Shown here in pieces: positions 17,932 to 26,084 of a DNA stretch of 64,000 nucleotides. The translations under genes were made by a program, and so were the position numbers. The stretch spans positions 1 to 64,000 of the forward strand of contig NZ_SLWU01000011.1 in assembly GCF_004345675.1 (NCBI RefSeq), given 5' to 3'. Origin of the DNA: Caldanaerobacter subterraneus (GTDB lineage Bacteria > Bacillota > Thermoanaerobacteria > Thermoanaerobacterales > Thermoanaerobacteraceae). Position 1 is the first letter of the stretch. Each line of letters starts with the position of its first letter. A model generated the notes under the pieces. That model was not told where the DNA came from. It saw only the letters and a program-made list of their open reading frames with translations, and ran no database searches.

Positions 17932-18618
17932 ATGGTGATGAGTATGGCTGATGATTTTGTTCCAGAGATAACTTCTCCCTTAAGGCAGAAAATGGTTTTA
18001 GTGCCTGAGATAATACATCAAAAGGCTTCCGGTATAAAGGTGTATGGGAAATTGATAAAATCTTTAGTTTTTACGACAGATGTGGCTTTGATTAAGAACA
18101 CCAATGCTCATGCCGTTTTGGCTGTATATCCTTTTACACCACAACCTGTAATTACTCATGCTCTCATAATGGCAGCTGACATACCTGTTTTCTGCGGCGT
18201 AGGAGGAGGGCTTACACAGGGGAAAAGAGTTATAAATCTGGCTCTTGACGCTGAATTTTCCGGTGCCATGGGTGTTGTTGTAAATGCTCCAACGGCGAAT
18301 GATATAATAAAAAAGATGAGAGCCACCATCGATATACCGATAGTTGTCACTATAGTGTCTGAGAAGGAAGACATAAAAGGAAGAATAGAGGCGGGCGCTA
18401 CAATTCTTAATGTGTCGGGAGCACAAAAGACACCTGATATAGTGAAAAAGATAAAAGACATAGATCCTGATATACCAATTATAGCAACTGGTGGTCCTAC
18501 TGAAGAGACAATTTTGAAGACCATAGAAGCAGGTGCCAATGCGATAACTTATACACCGCCAACAAATGCGGAAATTTTCTCAGAAATAATGGAAAAGTAT
18601 AGGAAAGAAAGAGAGTGA
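17932..18618 (+). CDS. TIM-barrel protein of unknown substrate
   Basis: About 228 residues with alternating strands and helices typical of a TIM barrel. Near the C-terminus PIIATGGPTEETILKTIEAG and ANAITYTPP resemble a phosphate-binding loop as in ThiG-like or PdxS-like barrels; VFCGVGGGLTQGK and IEAGATILNVSGAQ are further glycine-rich loops. I do not recognise the enzyme. Four in-frame starts lie within 16 bases (GTG 17929, ATG 17932, 17938, 17944). The GGTGATG stretch favours one of the later ones, so the start is uncertain by a few codons. Single gene with its own terminator. Confidence 0.7.
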   Translation: MVMSMADDFVPEITSPLRQKMVLVPEIIHQKASGIKVYGKLIKSLVFTTDVALIKNTNAHAVLAVYPFTPQPVITHALIMAADIPVFCGVGGGLTQGKRVINLALDAEFSGAMGVVVNAPTANDIIKKMRATIDIPIVVTIVSEKEDIKGRIEAGATILNVSGAQKTPDIVKKIKDIDPDIPIIATGGPTEETILKTIEAGANAITYTPPTNAEIFSEIMEKYRKERE

Positions 18619-18630
18619 ATCTACATTAAT

Positions 18631-18654
18631 AGGGCTTTTGCCCTTTTCTTTTTT
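18631..18654 (+). terminator. intrinsic terminator after the TIM-barrel gene
   Basis: AGGGC/GCCCT stem with a TTTT loop, then a T-rich run. Confidence 0.8.
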
Positions 18655-18724
18655 ATAAATTTTGTTCTCAAAAAAAGATGTGATATAATTACTTTACAAC
18701 TTTGCAGGGAAAGGGGAGAGGATT

Positions 18725-19855
18725 ATGCAATATAGAAAATTTGGAAAATTGGATGTGGCAGTGTCTGCATTAGGGTTTGGTTTGATGAGACTCCCTGTCA
18801 TTGACAATGACAACAGCAGAATAGATGAGAAAGAAGCCATAAGGATGATAAGATATGCTATTGACAATGGAGTGAATTATCTCGATACTGCCTGGCCTTA
18901 TCATGGAGGCAACAGCGAGATTGTCACAGGAAAAGCATTGAAAGAGGGATATAGAGAGAGGACTTTTCTTGCGACTAAGCTTCCCACATGGCTTATAAAT
19001 GAAAAAGAGGATATGGACAAATATCTAAATGAACAGCTTAAAAAGCTTCAGACTGACCATATAGATTTTTACCTTTTGCACGCTTTAGATAAAAACAAAT
19101 GGGAAAATATGAAAAGAGTTGATGCCTTAGCCTGGGCTGAAAAGAAAAAACAGGAAGGAAAAATAAGATACATAGGTTTTTCGTTTCACGACGAATTTCC
19201 CGTTTTCAAAGAAATAATAGACTACTATGACAGATGGGATTTTTGCCAGATACAGTACAATTACATGGACATAGATGTGCAGGCAGGAGAAAAGGGGTTA
19301 AAGTATGCTGCATCAAAAGGATTGGGAGTTGTGATAATGGAGCCCATAAGAGGAGGAAGACTTGCCAATCCTCCAAAAGCTGTGCAGGAGATATGGGATA
19401 CAGCAAAAGTGAAGAGGAGTCCTGCTGAGTGGGCACTCCAGTGGCTTTGGAACCAGCCTGAAGTCTCTGTTGTTTTAAGTGGCATGAGCACTTTTGAGCA
19501 GTTGAAAGAAAATATAGAGAGCGCGAACAGGTCTGGGATTGGCACTTTGACTTCTGAAGAGCTGGAGATTGTGGTAAGAGTTAGAAATAAATATAAAGAG
19601 CTTTCCCCTATTGCTTGTACAGGATGTAATTACTGCATGCCCTGTCCAAATGGGGTCAACATACCGAGAAATTTCGAGCTTTACAATGAAGCGCATATGT
19701 ACAATATTTATGAGGCGAATCGCAAAGCCTATGAGGATTTAGGGGATGCAAAGGCTAGTTCTTGTATAGAATGCGGCAATTGTGAGAGCGTATGCCCACA
19801 GCACCTTCCGATTATAGAGTATCTTAAAGAGGTTGCCAGCTATTTTGAGGGGTAG
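18725..19855 (+). CDS. aldo/keto reductase with C-terminal 2x[4Fe-4S] ferredoxin domain
   Basis: A 376-residue oxidoreductase. Residues 1-280 form an aldo/keto reductase barrel: YLDTAWPYHGGNSE contains the Asp and Tyr, LATKLP the Lys and DFYLLHAL the His of the tetrad. The last 90 residues add two iron-sulfur motifs, CTGCNYCMPCPNGVNIP and CIECGNCESVCPQHLPI. This combination is common in anaerobes and suggests coupling of NAD(P)H chemistry with ferredoxin, but the substrate is unknown. ATG 18725 follows GGGGAGAGG. The stop codon is part of the terminator stem. Confidence 0.92.
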   Translation: MQYRKFGKLDVAVSALGFGLMRLPVIDNDNSRIDEKEAIRMIRYAIDNGVNYLDTAWPYHGGNSEIVTGKALKEGYRERTFLATKLPTWLINEKEDMDKYLNEQLKKLQTDHIDFYLLHALDKNKWENMKRVDALAWAEKKKQEGKIRYIGFSFHDEFPVFKEIIDYYDRWDFCQIQYNYMDIDVQAGEKGLKYAASKGLGVVIMEPIRGGRLANPPKAVQEIWDTAKVKRSPAEWALQWLWNQPEVSVVLSGMSTFEQLKENIESANRSGIGTLTSEELEIVVRVRNKYKELSPIACTGCNYCMPCPNGVNIPRNFELYNEAHMYNIYEANRKAYEDLGDAKASSCIECGNCESVCPQHLPIIEYLKEVASYFEG

Positions 19856-19878
19856 GTTTTTGCTACCCCTAAATTTTA
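19849..19878 (+). terminator. terminator overlapping the reductase stop codon
   Basis: GGGGTAG (containing the stop) pairs with CTACCCC (19863-19869), followed by a short T-rich run. Confidence 0.7.
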
Positions 19879-19970
19879 GGGTAAAATGCTGTTATAAAAA
19901 GCATTATTCCAAGTAGAAGGCATAGGAGGCTTAATGCTAGAATAATAATTAAGTAAAACCTTCTTTCCAT
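19869..19970 (-). CDS. 33-residue single-span membrane peptide
   Basis: A short minus-strand frame starts MERRFYLIIILALSLLCLLL and ends FYPKI: three charged residues, then one hydrophobic helix of about 23 residues, then a short tail. GGGAGAG seven bases before ATG 19970 is a convincing ribosome site. It converges on the aldo/keto reductase gene and shares its terminator region. I do not recognise it. Small membrane peptides of this shape include regulators of larger membrane proteins and type I toxins; nothing here decides between these. The rest of the gap to 20123 holds no other feature I can support. Confidence 0.6.
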   Translation of the reverse strand: MERRFYLIIILALSLLCLLLGIMLFITAFYPKI

Positions 19971-20123
19971 TTTTTATCTCTCCCTGACGAAATCTCCCCA
20001 ATATTATAGACGCGGAGTAACACTATTTGGTTTCATTTTTATGTATTATTTTTTCTCGTGATTGTGAAGTTTTTTCTGTGCAAGTTTACTTTTTACTTTA
20101 AAAATGATAAAGGGGAATTTTAT

Positions 20124-20597
20124 ATGATTTACAAGAGATTTAACTCTCCGGTAGGTGTTCTTACAGTATTTTCTTCTGGCAAAGGTATATGCAAAATTGA
20201 GTTTGAAAATGAAAAATTTCCATTAGAGGATTTTGAAGAGGGAACCGATTTTTATATTGAAGAGTGCATTAAAGAGCTTGACCTGTATTTTCAAAAGAGG
20301 CTGAAGAATTTTGATGTGAAGCTGGATTTGCAAGGTACGAAGTTTCAGATGGCTGTGTGGGAGGAGACTTTGAAAATTCCCTATGGATCTGTTGTGACAT
20401 ACGGTGAAATTGCAAGAAGAATTGGGAAACCCAAAGCAGCGAGAGCAGTAGGGCAGGCTCTTAATAAAAATCCTATTCCCATTATAATTCCCTGTCACAG
20501 AGTTATTGGAAGCGACGGAAACTTGACAGGTTTTGGAGGGGGGATTGAGATAAAAAAGTTTTTACTTAAGCATGAAGGGGTTAAGATTGGTGGATGA
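20124..20597 (+). CDS. ogt: methylated-DNA--protein-cysteine methyltransferase
   Basis: A suicide DNA-repair protein that takes the methyl group from O6-methylguanine onto its own Cys. 157 residues: a small N-terminal domain (about 1-70), then the active domain with GSVVTYGEIARRIGKPKAARAVG (helix-turn-helix and Arg finger) and IIPCHRVIGSDG, where the acceptor Cys is plain. ATG 20124 (MIYKRFNSPVG) has AAAGGGG upstream; the open frame before it is unlikely to be translated. Single gene with its own terminator. Confidence 0.95.
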   Translation: MIYKRFNSPVGVLTVFSSGKGICKIEFENEKFPLEDFEEGTDFYIEECIKELDLYFQKRLKNFDVKLDLQGTKFQMAVWEETLKIPYGSVVTYGEIARRIGKPKAARAVGQALNKNPIPIIIPCHRVIGSDGNLTGFGGGIEIKKFLLKHEGVKIGG

Positions 20598-20633
20598 TAA
20601 GAAGAAGCCAGAGGGAATTGGATAAGAGATCAC

Positions 20634-20680
20634 AATGGCGCAATTGATAATAATTTTGTCAATTGTGCCATTATTTTTTA
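20634..20680 (+). terminator. intrinsic terminator after ogt
   Basis: A 14-bp stem, AATGGCGCAATTGA with TCAATTGTGCCATT (one G-T pair), followed by ATTTTTTA. Confidence 0.9.
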
Positions 20681-20721
20681 TTGACCTTATGGTATAATGA
20701 GGATAGAAAGCGGGTGATGGG

Positions 20722-21111
20722 ATGGATTATCTAGAAACTCTAAAAGAGTTTTTCAGGAATAAAGATAATATAGTTATGGCTTTTCTGTTTGGATCTGTTG
20801 CTAAGTGGAAAGCCACAAAAGAATCTGATATAGACATAGCGGTTTATTTAAAGGAATACGATGAGGGATTTGTATATAATTTATGGAATGAACTGGAGGA
20901 TTTGCTTAAAAGGGATGTAGACCTTGTTGTTTTAAATATAGCTAATGCTACTGTTGCATGGGAAGCATTGAGAGGGAAAAAGATTATAATAAACGACCAT
21001 AGTTTTTACATAAATTATATGCTTGAAGTATCTAGGGAAGCGGAAGACTTTAGAGAAGTCATTCGTGATATATATAGATACAGACAGGAAAGAAGGGAGA
21101 AAAATGCTTAA
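20722..21111 (+). CDS. MNT-type minimal nucleotidyltransferase
   Basis: A 129-residue nucleotidyltransferase of the polymerase-beta fold with GSVAKWKATKESDIDIAVYL near residue 28 (GS plus DxD metal ligands) and a further Asp in LLKRDVDLVV. Such proteins usually pair with a HEPN partner just downstream (MntA/HepT toxin-antitoxin, in which the MNT protein adds AMP to HepT). Here only a 27-codon frame follows before polX, so the partner seems lost or elsewhere. Ribosome site GGGTGATGG. Confidence 0.85.
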   Translation: MDYLETLKEFFRNKDNIVMAFLFGSVAKWKATKESDIDIAVYLKEYDEGFVYNLWNELEDLLKRDVDLVVLNIANATVAWEALRGKKIIINDHSFYINYMLEVSREAEDFREVIRDIYRYRQERREKNA

Positions 21112-21187
21112 AGACTCTGACAAGGTTAGTGTAATAATTAAAGTGGATAAAAATAAATCAAAAAAAGAAGTGGTGGGTTATGGATAA
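21104..21187 (+). CDS. 27-codon frame at the expected position of a HEPN partner
   Basis: It overlaps the end of the MNT gene by 8 bp, with GGGAG a few bases upstream of the ATG, exactly where HepT genes usually begin. The product, MLKDSDKVSVIIKVDKNKSK and seven more residues, has no HEPN Rx4-6H motif. It runs 8 bp into polX. It may be a residue of a deleted partner, or a coupling frame that delivers ribosomes to polX. Confidence 0.4.
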   Translation: MLKDSDKVSVIIKVDKNKSKKEVVGYG

Positions 21188-22892
21188 AAAGACTGTTGTG
21201 GATATATTAAATGAGATTGGACTTTTGTTAGAGCTTAAAGGGGAAAATCCTTTTAAATCAAGAGCCTATTACAATGCTGCGAGGACAATTGAGCTTCTCG
21301 ATGAAGATTTGGAGACGCTTGTTAAAGAAGACAGGTTAAAAGATGTGAAAGGGATAGGAGAGGTGCTTAACAAAAAGCTTACAGAGCTTATAACCACCGG
21401 GCGAATGGAGTATTACGAAAAATTAAAAGAGTCAGTACCGCCTGGCCTCATAGAGATGTTAAAAATTCCTGGTTTGGGGCCTAAAAAAATAAAGACGCTT
21501 TATGAGAAACTTGGTATAACCACGATTGGGGAATTAGAATACGCCTGCCTTGAAAACAGACTGCTTAAGCTTCCAGGTTTTGGAGAAAAAACACAGAAAA
21601 AGATATTGGAGGGAATACAGTTTGTGAAGCAATATAGCGGACACCATCTCTACTTTGAAGCCTATGAAGAGGCTACTAAGATTAAAGAATATATCGATGG
21701 CACGGGCCTTGCTATCAAATCTGAAATTGCCGGAAGTTTGAGAAGGAAAAAGGAGATAGTCAAAGACATAGACATACTCGCAACTTCAAAGGAAGCTTTA
21801 AAGCTCATGGATGCATTTGTTAATTATGATGGAGTGAGGGAAGTAATTGCAAAGGGAGAGACTAAAACTAGCGTAGTTTTAAAGTCAGGGATAAACGTGG
21901 ACTTGAGGGTTGTGAAGGAAGAGGAGTTTCCTTATGCTCTTCACCATTTCACTGGAAGCAAAGAGCATAATACTGCAATGAGACACAGGGCAAAATCCAT
22001 GGGTATAAAGATGAATGAATACGGACTTTTTAAGGGAGACCATCTCATAGAGTGTAAAGAGGAAGAAGAGATATTTTCTAAGCTTGGCCTTTTGTATATT
22101 CCCCCTGAATTGAGGGAGGACATGGGAGAGATTGAAGCAGCAGAAAAAGGGAAGATACCCGTCTTGGTAGAGGAAAAGGACATTAAAGGAGTTTTTCACG
22201 TGCATACGACTTACAGCGATGGGAGAAATTCTCTAGAAGACATGGTGAGAAAGGCAAGAGATCTGGGGTATAAGTATATAGCGATTACTGACCACAGCAA
22301 ATCCGCCTTTTATGCAAATGGGCTTACTGAAGAGGTGCTTTTAAGACAGTGGGAAGAGATAGATGAATTAAATAAAAAATATCCTGATATAGTTATTTTA
22401 AAAGGGATAGAATCTGATATTTTGCCTGATGGTTCACTGGATTATGAAGAAGAAATTTTAAAAAGGTTTGATATGGTAGTTGCTTCAATCCATTCTCACT
22501 TCAGGATGAGCAAAGAAGAAATGACTAAAAGGGTCATAAAAGCGTTGGAGAATAAATACACTAAAATTTTGGGGCATCCAACAGGTAGACTCTTGCTTGC
22601 CAGGGATAGTTACGAAATAGATGTATACGCAGTGATTGATGCAGCGGCTCACTATGGAAAGATAATAGAGATTAATTCAAATCCCTTTAGACTGGACCTT
22701 GACTGGAGGTATATAAAATACGCAAAAGAAAAAGGCGTAAAGTTTGCCATAAATCCTGATGCTCACAGTGTTGATGGACTTGAGGATGTCAAATATGGCG
22801 TGGGAATTGCGAGAAAAGGCTGGCTTGAAGCCAGGGATGTGATAAATACTTATGAAGTGGAGGAAGTTTTAAGTATTTTGCGCAATATGTGA
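21180..22892 (+). CDS. polX: DNA polymerase X family with PHP exonuclease domain
   Basis: A 570-residue gap-filling repair polymerase. Helix-hairpin-helix motifs (GIGEVLNKKLTELI, GLGPKKIKTLYEKLG, GFGEKTQKKILEGI) occupy the N-terminal 140 residues. The palm follows with GSLRRKKEIVKDIDILAT and SGINVDLRVV. From about residue 335 comes a PHP domain with HVHTTYSDGRNSLEDM, ITDHSKS, SIHSHF, GHPTGR and NPDAHSVDG, the metal ligands of the 3'-5' exonuclease. Full length for the bacterial PolX family. ATG 21180 sits behind GTGGTGGG. Confidence 0.95.
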   Translation: MDKKTVVDILNEIGLLLELKGENPFKSRAYYNAARTIELLDEDLETLVKEDRLKDVKGIGEVLNKKLTELITTGRMEYYEKLKESVPPGLIEMLKIPGLGPKKIKTLYEKLGITTIGELEYACLENRLLKLPGFGEKTQKKILEGIQFVKQYSGHHLYFEAYEEATKIKEYIDGTGLAIKSEIAGSLRRKKEIVKDIDILATSKEALKLMDAFVNYDGVREVIAKGETKTSVVLKSGINVDLRVVKEEEFPYALHHFTGSKEHNTAMRHRAKSMGIKMNEYGLFKGDHLIECKEEEEIFSKLGLLYIPPELREDMGEIEAAEKGKIPVLVEEKDIKGVFHVHTTYSDGRNSLEDMVRKARDLGYKYIAITDHSKSAFYANGLTEEVLLRQWEEIDELNKKYPDIVILKGIESDILPDGSLDYEEEILKRFDMVVASIHSHFRMSKEEMTKRVIKALENKYTKILGHPTGRLLLARDSYEIDVYAVIDAAAHYGKIIEINSNPFRLDLDWRYIKYAKEKGVKFAINPDAHSVDGLEDVKYGVGIARKGWLEARDVINTYEVEEVLSILRNM

Positions 22893-22900
22893 AACTCTTC

Positions 22901-23202
22901 AGACTGTCTTAGTTTTAAGGCAGTCTCGTTTGTTGATAAAGTCCCATTCAATTAAGTGGCATTTTGTGTTAATGCTCCGGAGTTGCAAAGCGACTAAACT
23001 AAAGCTCGCTTGAGGGCTCAGGCGGGGTACCGGCCAATTCGCCCTTCGGGCTCAAAGTGGCCGCTCGCTTTGCTCGCCCCACCTTCGCTCCTCAAGCTCG
23101 CTAAGTTTAGTTACTGCTTTGGCAACAAGTCGCATTTACACACAAAATGCCACTTCTCTATTTTGTCAACAGTTTTAGACTGTCTTAGTTTTAAGGCAGT
23201 CT
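22901..23202. repeat. 300-bp palindromic element between two copies of a terminator hairpin
   Basis: A 26-bp hairpin sequence (AGACTG...CAGTCT) is present at 22901-22926 and again, identical, at 23177-23202; the second copy has the T run. Between them is a large palindrome: TGTTGATAAA (22931) with TTTTGTCAACA (23161), AAGTGGCATTTTGTG (22954-22968) with its perfect complement (23141-23155), GTTGCAAAGC with GCTTTGGCAAC, and ACTAAACT with AGTTTAGT. The centre (23020-23095) is GC-rich, unlike its surroundings. No reading frame. It looks like a repetitive, foldback extragenic element inserted in or beside the polX terminator. Confidence 0.8.
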
Positions 23203-23232
23203 TTATTTTTTTATGAAAAGCTTTAGAGAATA

Positions 23233-23302
23233 TTGACATACTAGATTGGGAGGAGTAAAATATATTTTGTGTCAAAAATATTTGCATACGAAATATTCGT
23301 AT
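23233..23302 (+). promoter_or_regulatory. promoter and putative operator of the MarR-exporter operon
   Basis: TTGACA (23233-23238), 17 bp, TAAAAT (23256-23261) is a good sigma-A promoter. Just downstream of the expected start, 23286-23302 is a near-perfect dyad with arms ATACGAA and TTCGTAT, partly repeated at 23301-23310. Such a site suits autorepression by the MarR protein encoded next. Confidence 0.7.
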
Positions 23303-23331
23303 ACGAAATAATTTTAAATGCGGTGGTGAAA

Positions 23332-23787
23332 ATGGAAGAGATAAGCAATGGTTTGAAAATATTAAAGCTTTTAAAACAAATAGGTAACACAATAAAGCAG
23401 ATGATGAAATACGAATGCAAGGAGTATGACATAACAGGCCCTCAGGGAATGCTCATGGGGATTTTAGCCCATTATGGAGAGATGAAAGTAAGCGATTTAA
23501 GTCAAAAATTGGGGCTTTCTAACAGCACTGTTTCTGGCATTCTTGACAGACTTGAAAAACAAGGGTTGGTTAAAAGGGTGAGAAGCAAAGAAGACAGAAG
23601 AGTAGTTTATGTCAGTGTTACTCCAGAATTTAAGGAAAAGTTTCAAAGGCATTTTAAAGAAGCGGAAAGAAAATTTGAAGAGTTGATAAATAGAGCTAGT
23701 CAAGAGGACCTTAATAAGATAATAGAGGGACTAGAAGCGTTAAAAAAAGTGTTAGAAATGAAAGGTAATGAGGATTTAAAAAGATGA
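23332..23787 (+). CDS. MarR-family transcriptional regulator
   Basis: A 151-residue winged-helix regulator. The recognition region reads LSQKLGLSNSTVSGILDRLEKQGLVKRVRSKEDRRVVYV, with the wing DRR motif. Helices before and after give the usual dimer interface. ATG 23332 (MEEISNGLKI) follows GGTGG; a GTG 21 codons upstream would lie within the operator. It precedes a two-gene ABC multidrug exporter by 71 bp, and the palindrome upstream suggests ligand-relieved repression of itself and the exporter. Confidence 0.92.
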   Translation: MEEISNGLKILKLLKQIGNTIKQMMKYECKEYDITGPQGMLMGILAHYGEMKVSDLSQKLGLSNSTVSGILDRLEKQGLVKRVRSKEDRRVVYVSVTPEFKEKFQRHFKEAERKFEELINRASQEDLNKIIEGLEALKKVLEMKGNEDLKR

Positions 23788-23858
23788 TGGAAATAAAGAA
23801 GGAAAAGATTACAAGATAACTAAATGTAGCAAAAATTTAAGGAGGAGAAGGTGACTAT

Positions 23859-26084
23859 ATGACAAAGCTGGCAAGATATCTGAAACCCTATGCAGTATTA
23901 ATTTTACTTGCAGTATTCTTCATATTTGTTCAAGCCATGAGTGACCTGGCGCTACCTGATTACATGTCTAAAATAGTCAATAACGGTATACAGCAGGGTG
24001 GAATAACAAATGCAGTTCCTGAAGCAATAAGAAAAAGTGAAATGGATAAGCTAATGCTTTTTGTCACTCCCAGTGAAAAAGAGGAGATTTTGAAAAATTA
24101 CACACTCGTAAACAAGATGAGCTCTGATTATGACAAGTATGTTAAAAAATATCCTATACTTTCAAAAGAACCTGTTTATGTTCTTAATAATATAGACAAA
24201 TCAGAAATTGACAAGATAAATTTGCCCTTAGGAAAGGCATTTCTTGCTGTTTCGGGAATTGAAAAGGCTAAAGAGAATGCCAAAAATGGAGTAATAGAAT
24301 TTAATGGGAAGAAAATACCTGCAAATGTGGACCTGTTTGCGATAATTTCACGAATGCCAGAGGAACAGCTTCTTCAGATAAAAGATGAAATGAATAAAAA
24401 ATTTGAAGTTTTAGGGGATGACATGATAATTCAGGCTGCCACAATGGCGGTTAAAAATGAGTATAAAGCAATTGGCATAAATACTGATAGGATTCAGATG
24501 AACTACATTTTACACACAGGACTTCTTATGCTTCTGATAACTGGCTTAAGTGCGGCAAGTACTATTATGGTAGCCTTTTTTGCCTCCCGCACAGCTGCAG
24601 GAGTAGCGAGAGATTTAAGGAAAGACCTGTTTATTAGAGTCCAGCACTTCTCTAATGCAGAGTTTGACAAATTTTCCACTGCTTCTTTGATAACGAGGAC
24701 TACAAACGATATTACACAAATACAAATGCTCCTTGTAATCATGATAAGAATGGTATTTTACGCTCCTATAATGGGAATAGGTGGAGTTTTCAGAGCTTTG
24801 AGCAAGAGTGTTTCAATGTCATGGATTATAGCATTGGCGGTTATTGTACTTTTTGGGATAATATCAGTCCTGTATTCTATTGCCATGCCTAAATTCATGT
24901 TGATGCAAAAATTAATTGACAGGCTCAATTTAGTTACACGTGAAAATCTATCAGGGATAATGGTGGTAAGGGCTTTTAACAATCAAAAGTTTGAAGAAGA
25001 AAGATTTGACAAAGCAAACCAGGATGTGACCAAAGTGGGTCTTTTCGTAAACCGCGCTATGGCGATACTGTTTCCTTCAATGATGCTTGTGATGAATGGT
25101 GTAACTCTTTTGATAGTGTGGGTAGGGGCTCATCAAATAGAAAATTCCAGCATGAGAGTTGGAGACATGATGGCCTTTATGCAGTACGCTATACAGATAA
25201 TATTTGCTTTCCTGATGTTTTCAATGCTTTTTATAATGATTCCGAGAGCTTCTGTTTCAGCAGAGCGTATTGCTGAGGTTTTAGAAACAGAGCCCTCTAT
25301 AAAAGACCCAGAAAATCCAAAGCAGTTTGATGAAACACAAGCAGGAACAGTGGAATTTAGAAATGTGTCTTTCAAATACCCTGGAGCTGAAGATTATGCT
25401 CTAAAGGATGTGAGCTTCAAAGTTTTGCCTGGTCAGACAGTAGGCATAATAGGAAGAACTGGTTCTGGTAAAAGTACTTTAGTTAATTTGATACTGAGAT
25501 TTTACGATGTTACAGAAGGGCAAGTGCTGGTGGATGGGGTGGATGTAAGAGAAGTGAAACAAGAGGACCTTCGCCGCAGAATAGGGTACGTGCCTCAGAA
25601 AAGCTGGCTTTTCAGCGGTACTATTAAGTCAAATTTGAAATATGGTAACGACCTGGCTACTGAGGAAGACTTAATAGAAGCAGCGGAAATTGCACAGGCG
25701 ATGGAGTTTATAAATGAAAAGCCCAAAAAGTTTGACACAGAAATTGCTCAAGGGGGAACAAACGTATCAGGAGGTCAAAAGCAAAGGCTTTCCATTGCTC
25801 GTGCCCTTGTTAAAAAACCTGAGATATACATTTTTGATGAGAGTTTTTCTGCCCTTGACTTTAGGACAGAAGCAGCTTTAAGGAAAGCTATTAAGGAAAA
25901 GCTAAAAGGCAGCACTGTCATAATGGTATCTCAAAGAGTTTCTACCCTTTTTAATGCAGATCAGATAATTGTTTTGGAGGAAGGAAGAGTTGTTGGCATA
26001 GGTAAGCACAAAGATTTAATGAGGACTTGTCCAACCTATAGAGATATTGCTTTGTCGCAGCTTAAGGAGGAGGAATTAGCATGA
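23859..26084 (+). CDS. heterodimeric ABC exporter subunit with non-canonical switch region
   Basis: A 741-residue type IV ABC exporter half. TM1 is followed by an unusually long extracytoplasmic insert (about residues 35-215, rich in Lys/Glu), then the remaining five helices and the nucleotide-binding domain: Walker A GRTGSGKSTL, signature NVSGGQKQRLSIARAL, Walker B IYIFDESFSALD. The switch position is SQRVS where most exporters have AHR, so one ATP site is probably degenerate, as in TM287/288-like pairs. GGAGGAG precedes ATG 23859. It overlaps the partner gene by 4 bp (ATGA). Confidence 0.93.
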   Translation: MTKLARYLKPYAVLILLAVFFIFVQAMSDLALPDYMSKIVNNGIQQGGITNAVPEAIRKSEMDKLMLFVTPSEKEEILKNYTLVNKMSSDYDKYVKKYPILSKEPVYVLNNIDKSEIDKINLPLGKAFLAVSGIEKAKENAKNGVIEFNGKKIPANVDLFAIISRMPEEQLLQIKDEMNKKFEVLGDDMIIQAATMAVKNEYKAIGINTDRIQMNYILHTGLLMLLITGLSAASTIMVAFFASRTAAGVARDLRKDLFIRVQHFSNAEFDKFSTASLITRTTNDITQIQMLLVIMIRMVFYAPIMGIGGVFRALSKSVSMSWIIALAVIVLFGIISVLYSIAMPKFMLMQKLIDRLNLVTRENLSGIMVVRAFNNQKFEEERFDKANQDVTKVGLFVNRAMAILFPSMMLVMNGVTLLIVWVGAHQIENSSMRVGDMMAFMQYAIQIIFAFLMFSMLFIMIPRASVSAERIAEVLETEPSIKDPENPKQFDETQAGTVEFRNVSFKYPGAEDYALKDVSFKVLPGQTVGIIGRTGSGKSTLVNLILRFYDVTEGQVLVDGVDVREVKQEDLRRRIGYVPQKSWLFSGTIKSNLKYGNDLATEEDLIEAAEIAQAMEFINEKPKKFDTEIAQGGTNVSGGQKQRLSIARALVKKPEIYIFDESFSALDFRTEAALRKAIKEKLKGSTVIMVSQRVSTLFNADQIIVLEEGRVVGIGKHKDLMRTCPTYRDIALSQLKEEELA

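Noticed and set aside
22981-23216. GC-rich 68-codon frame within the palindromic element
   Set aside because: The composition comes from the foldback repeat; there is no ribosome site and the protein is low in features.
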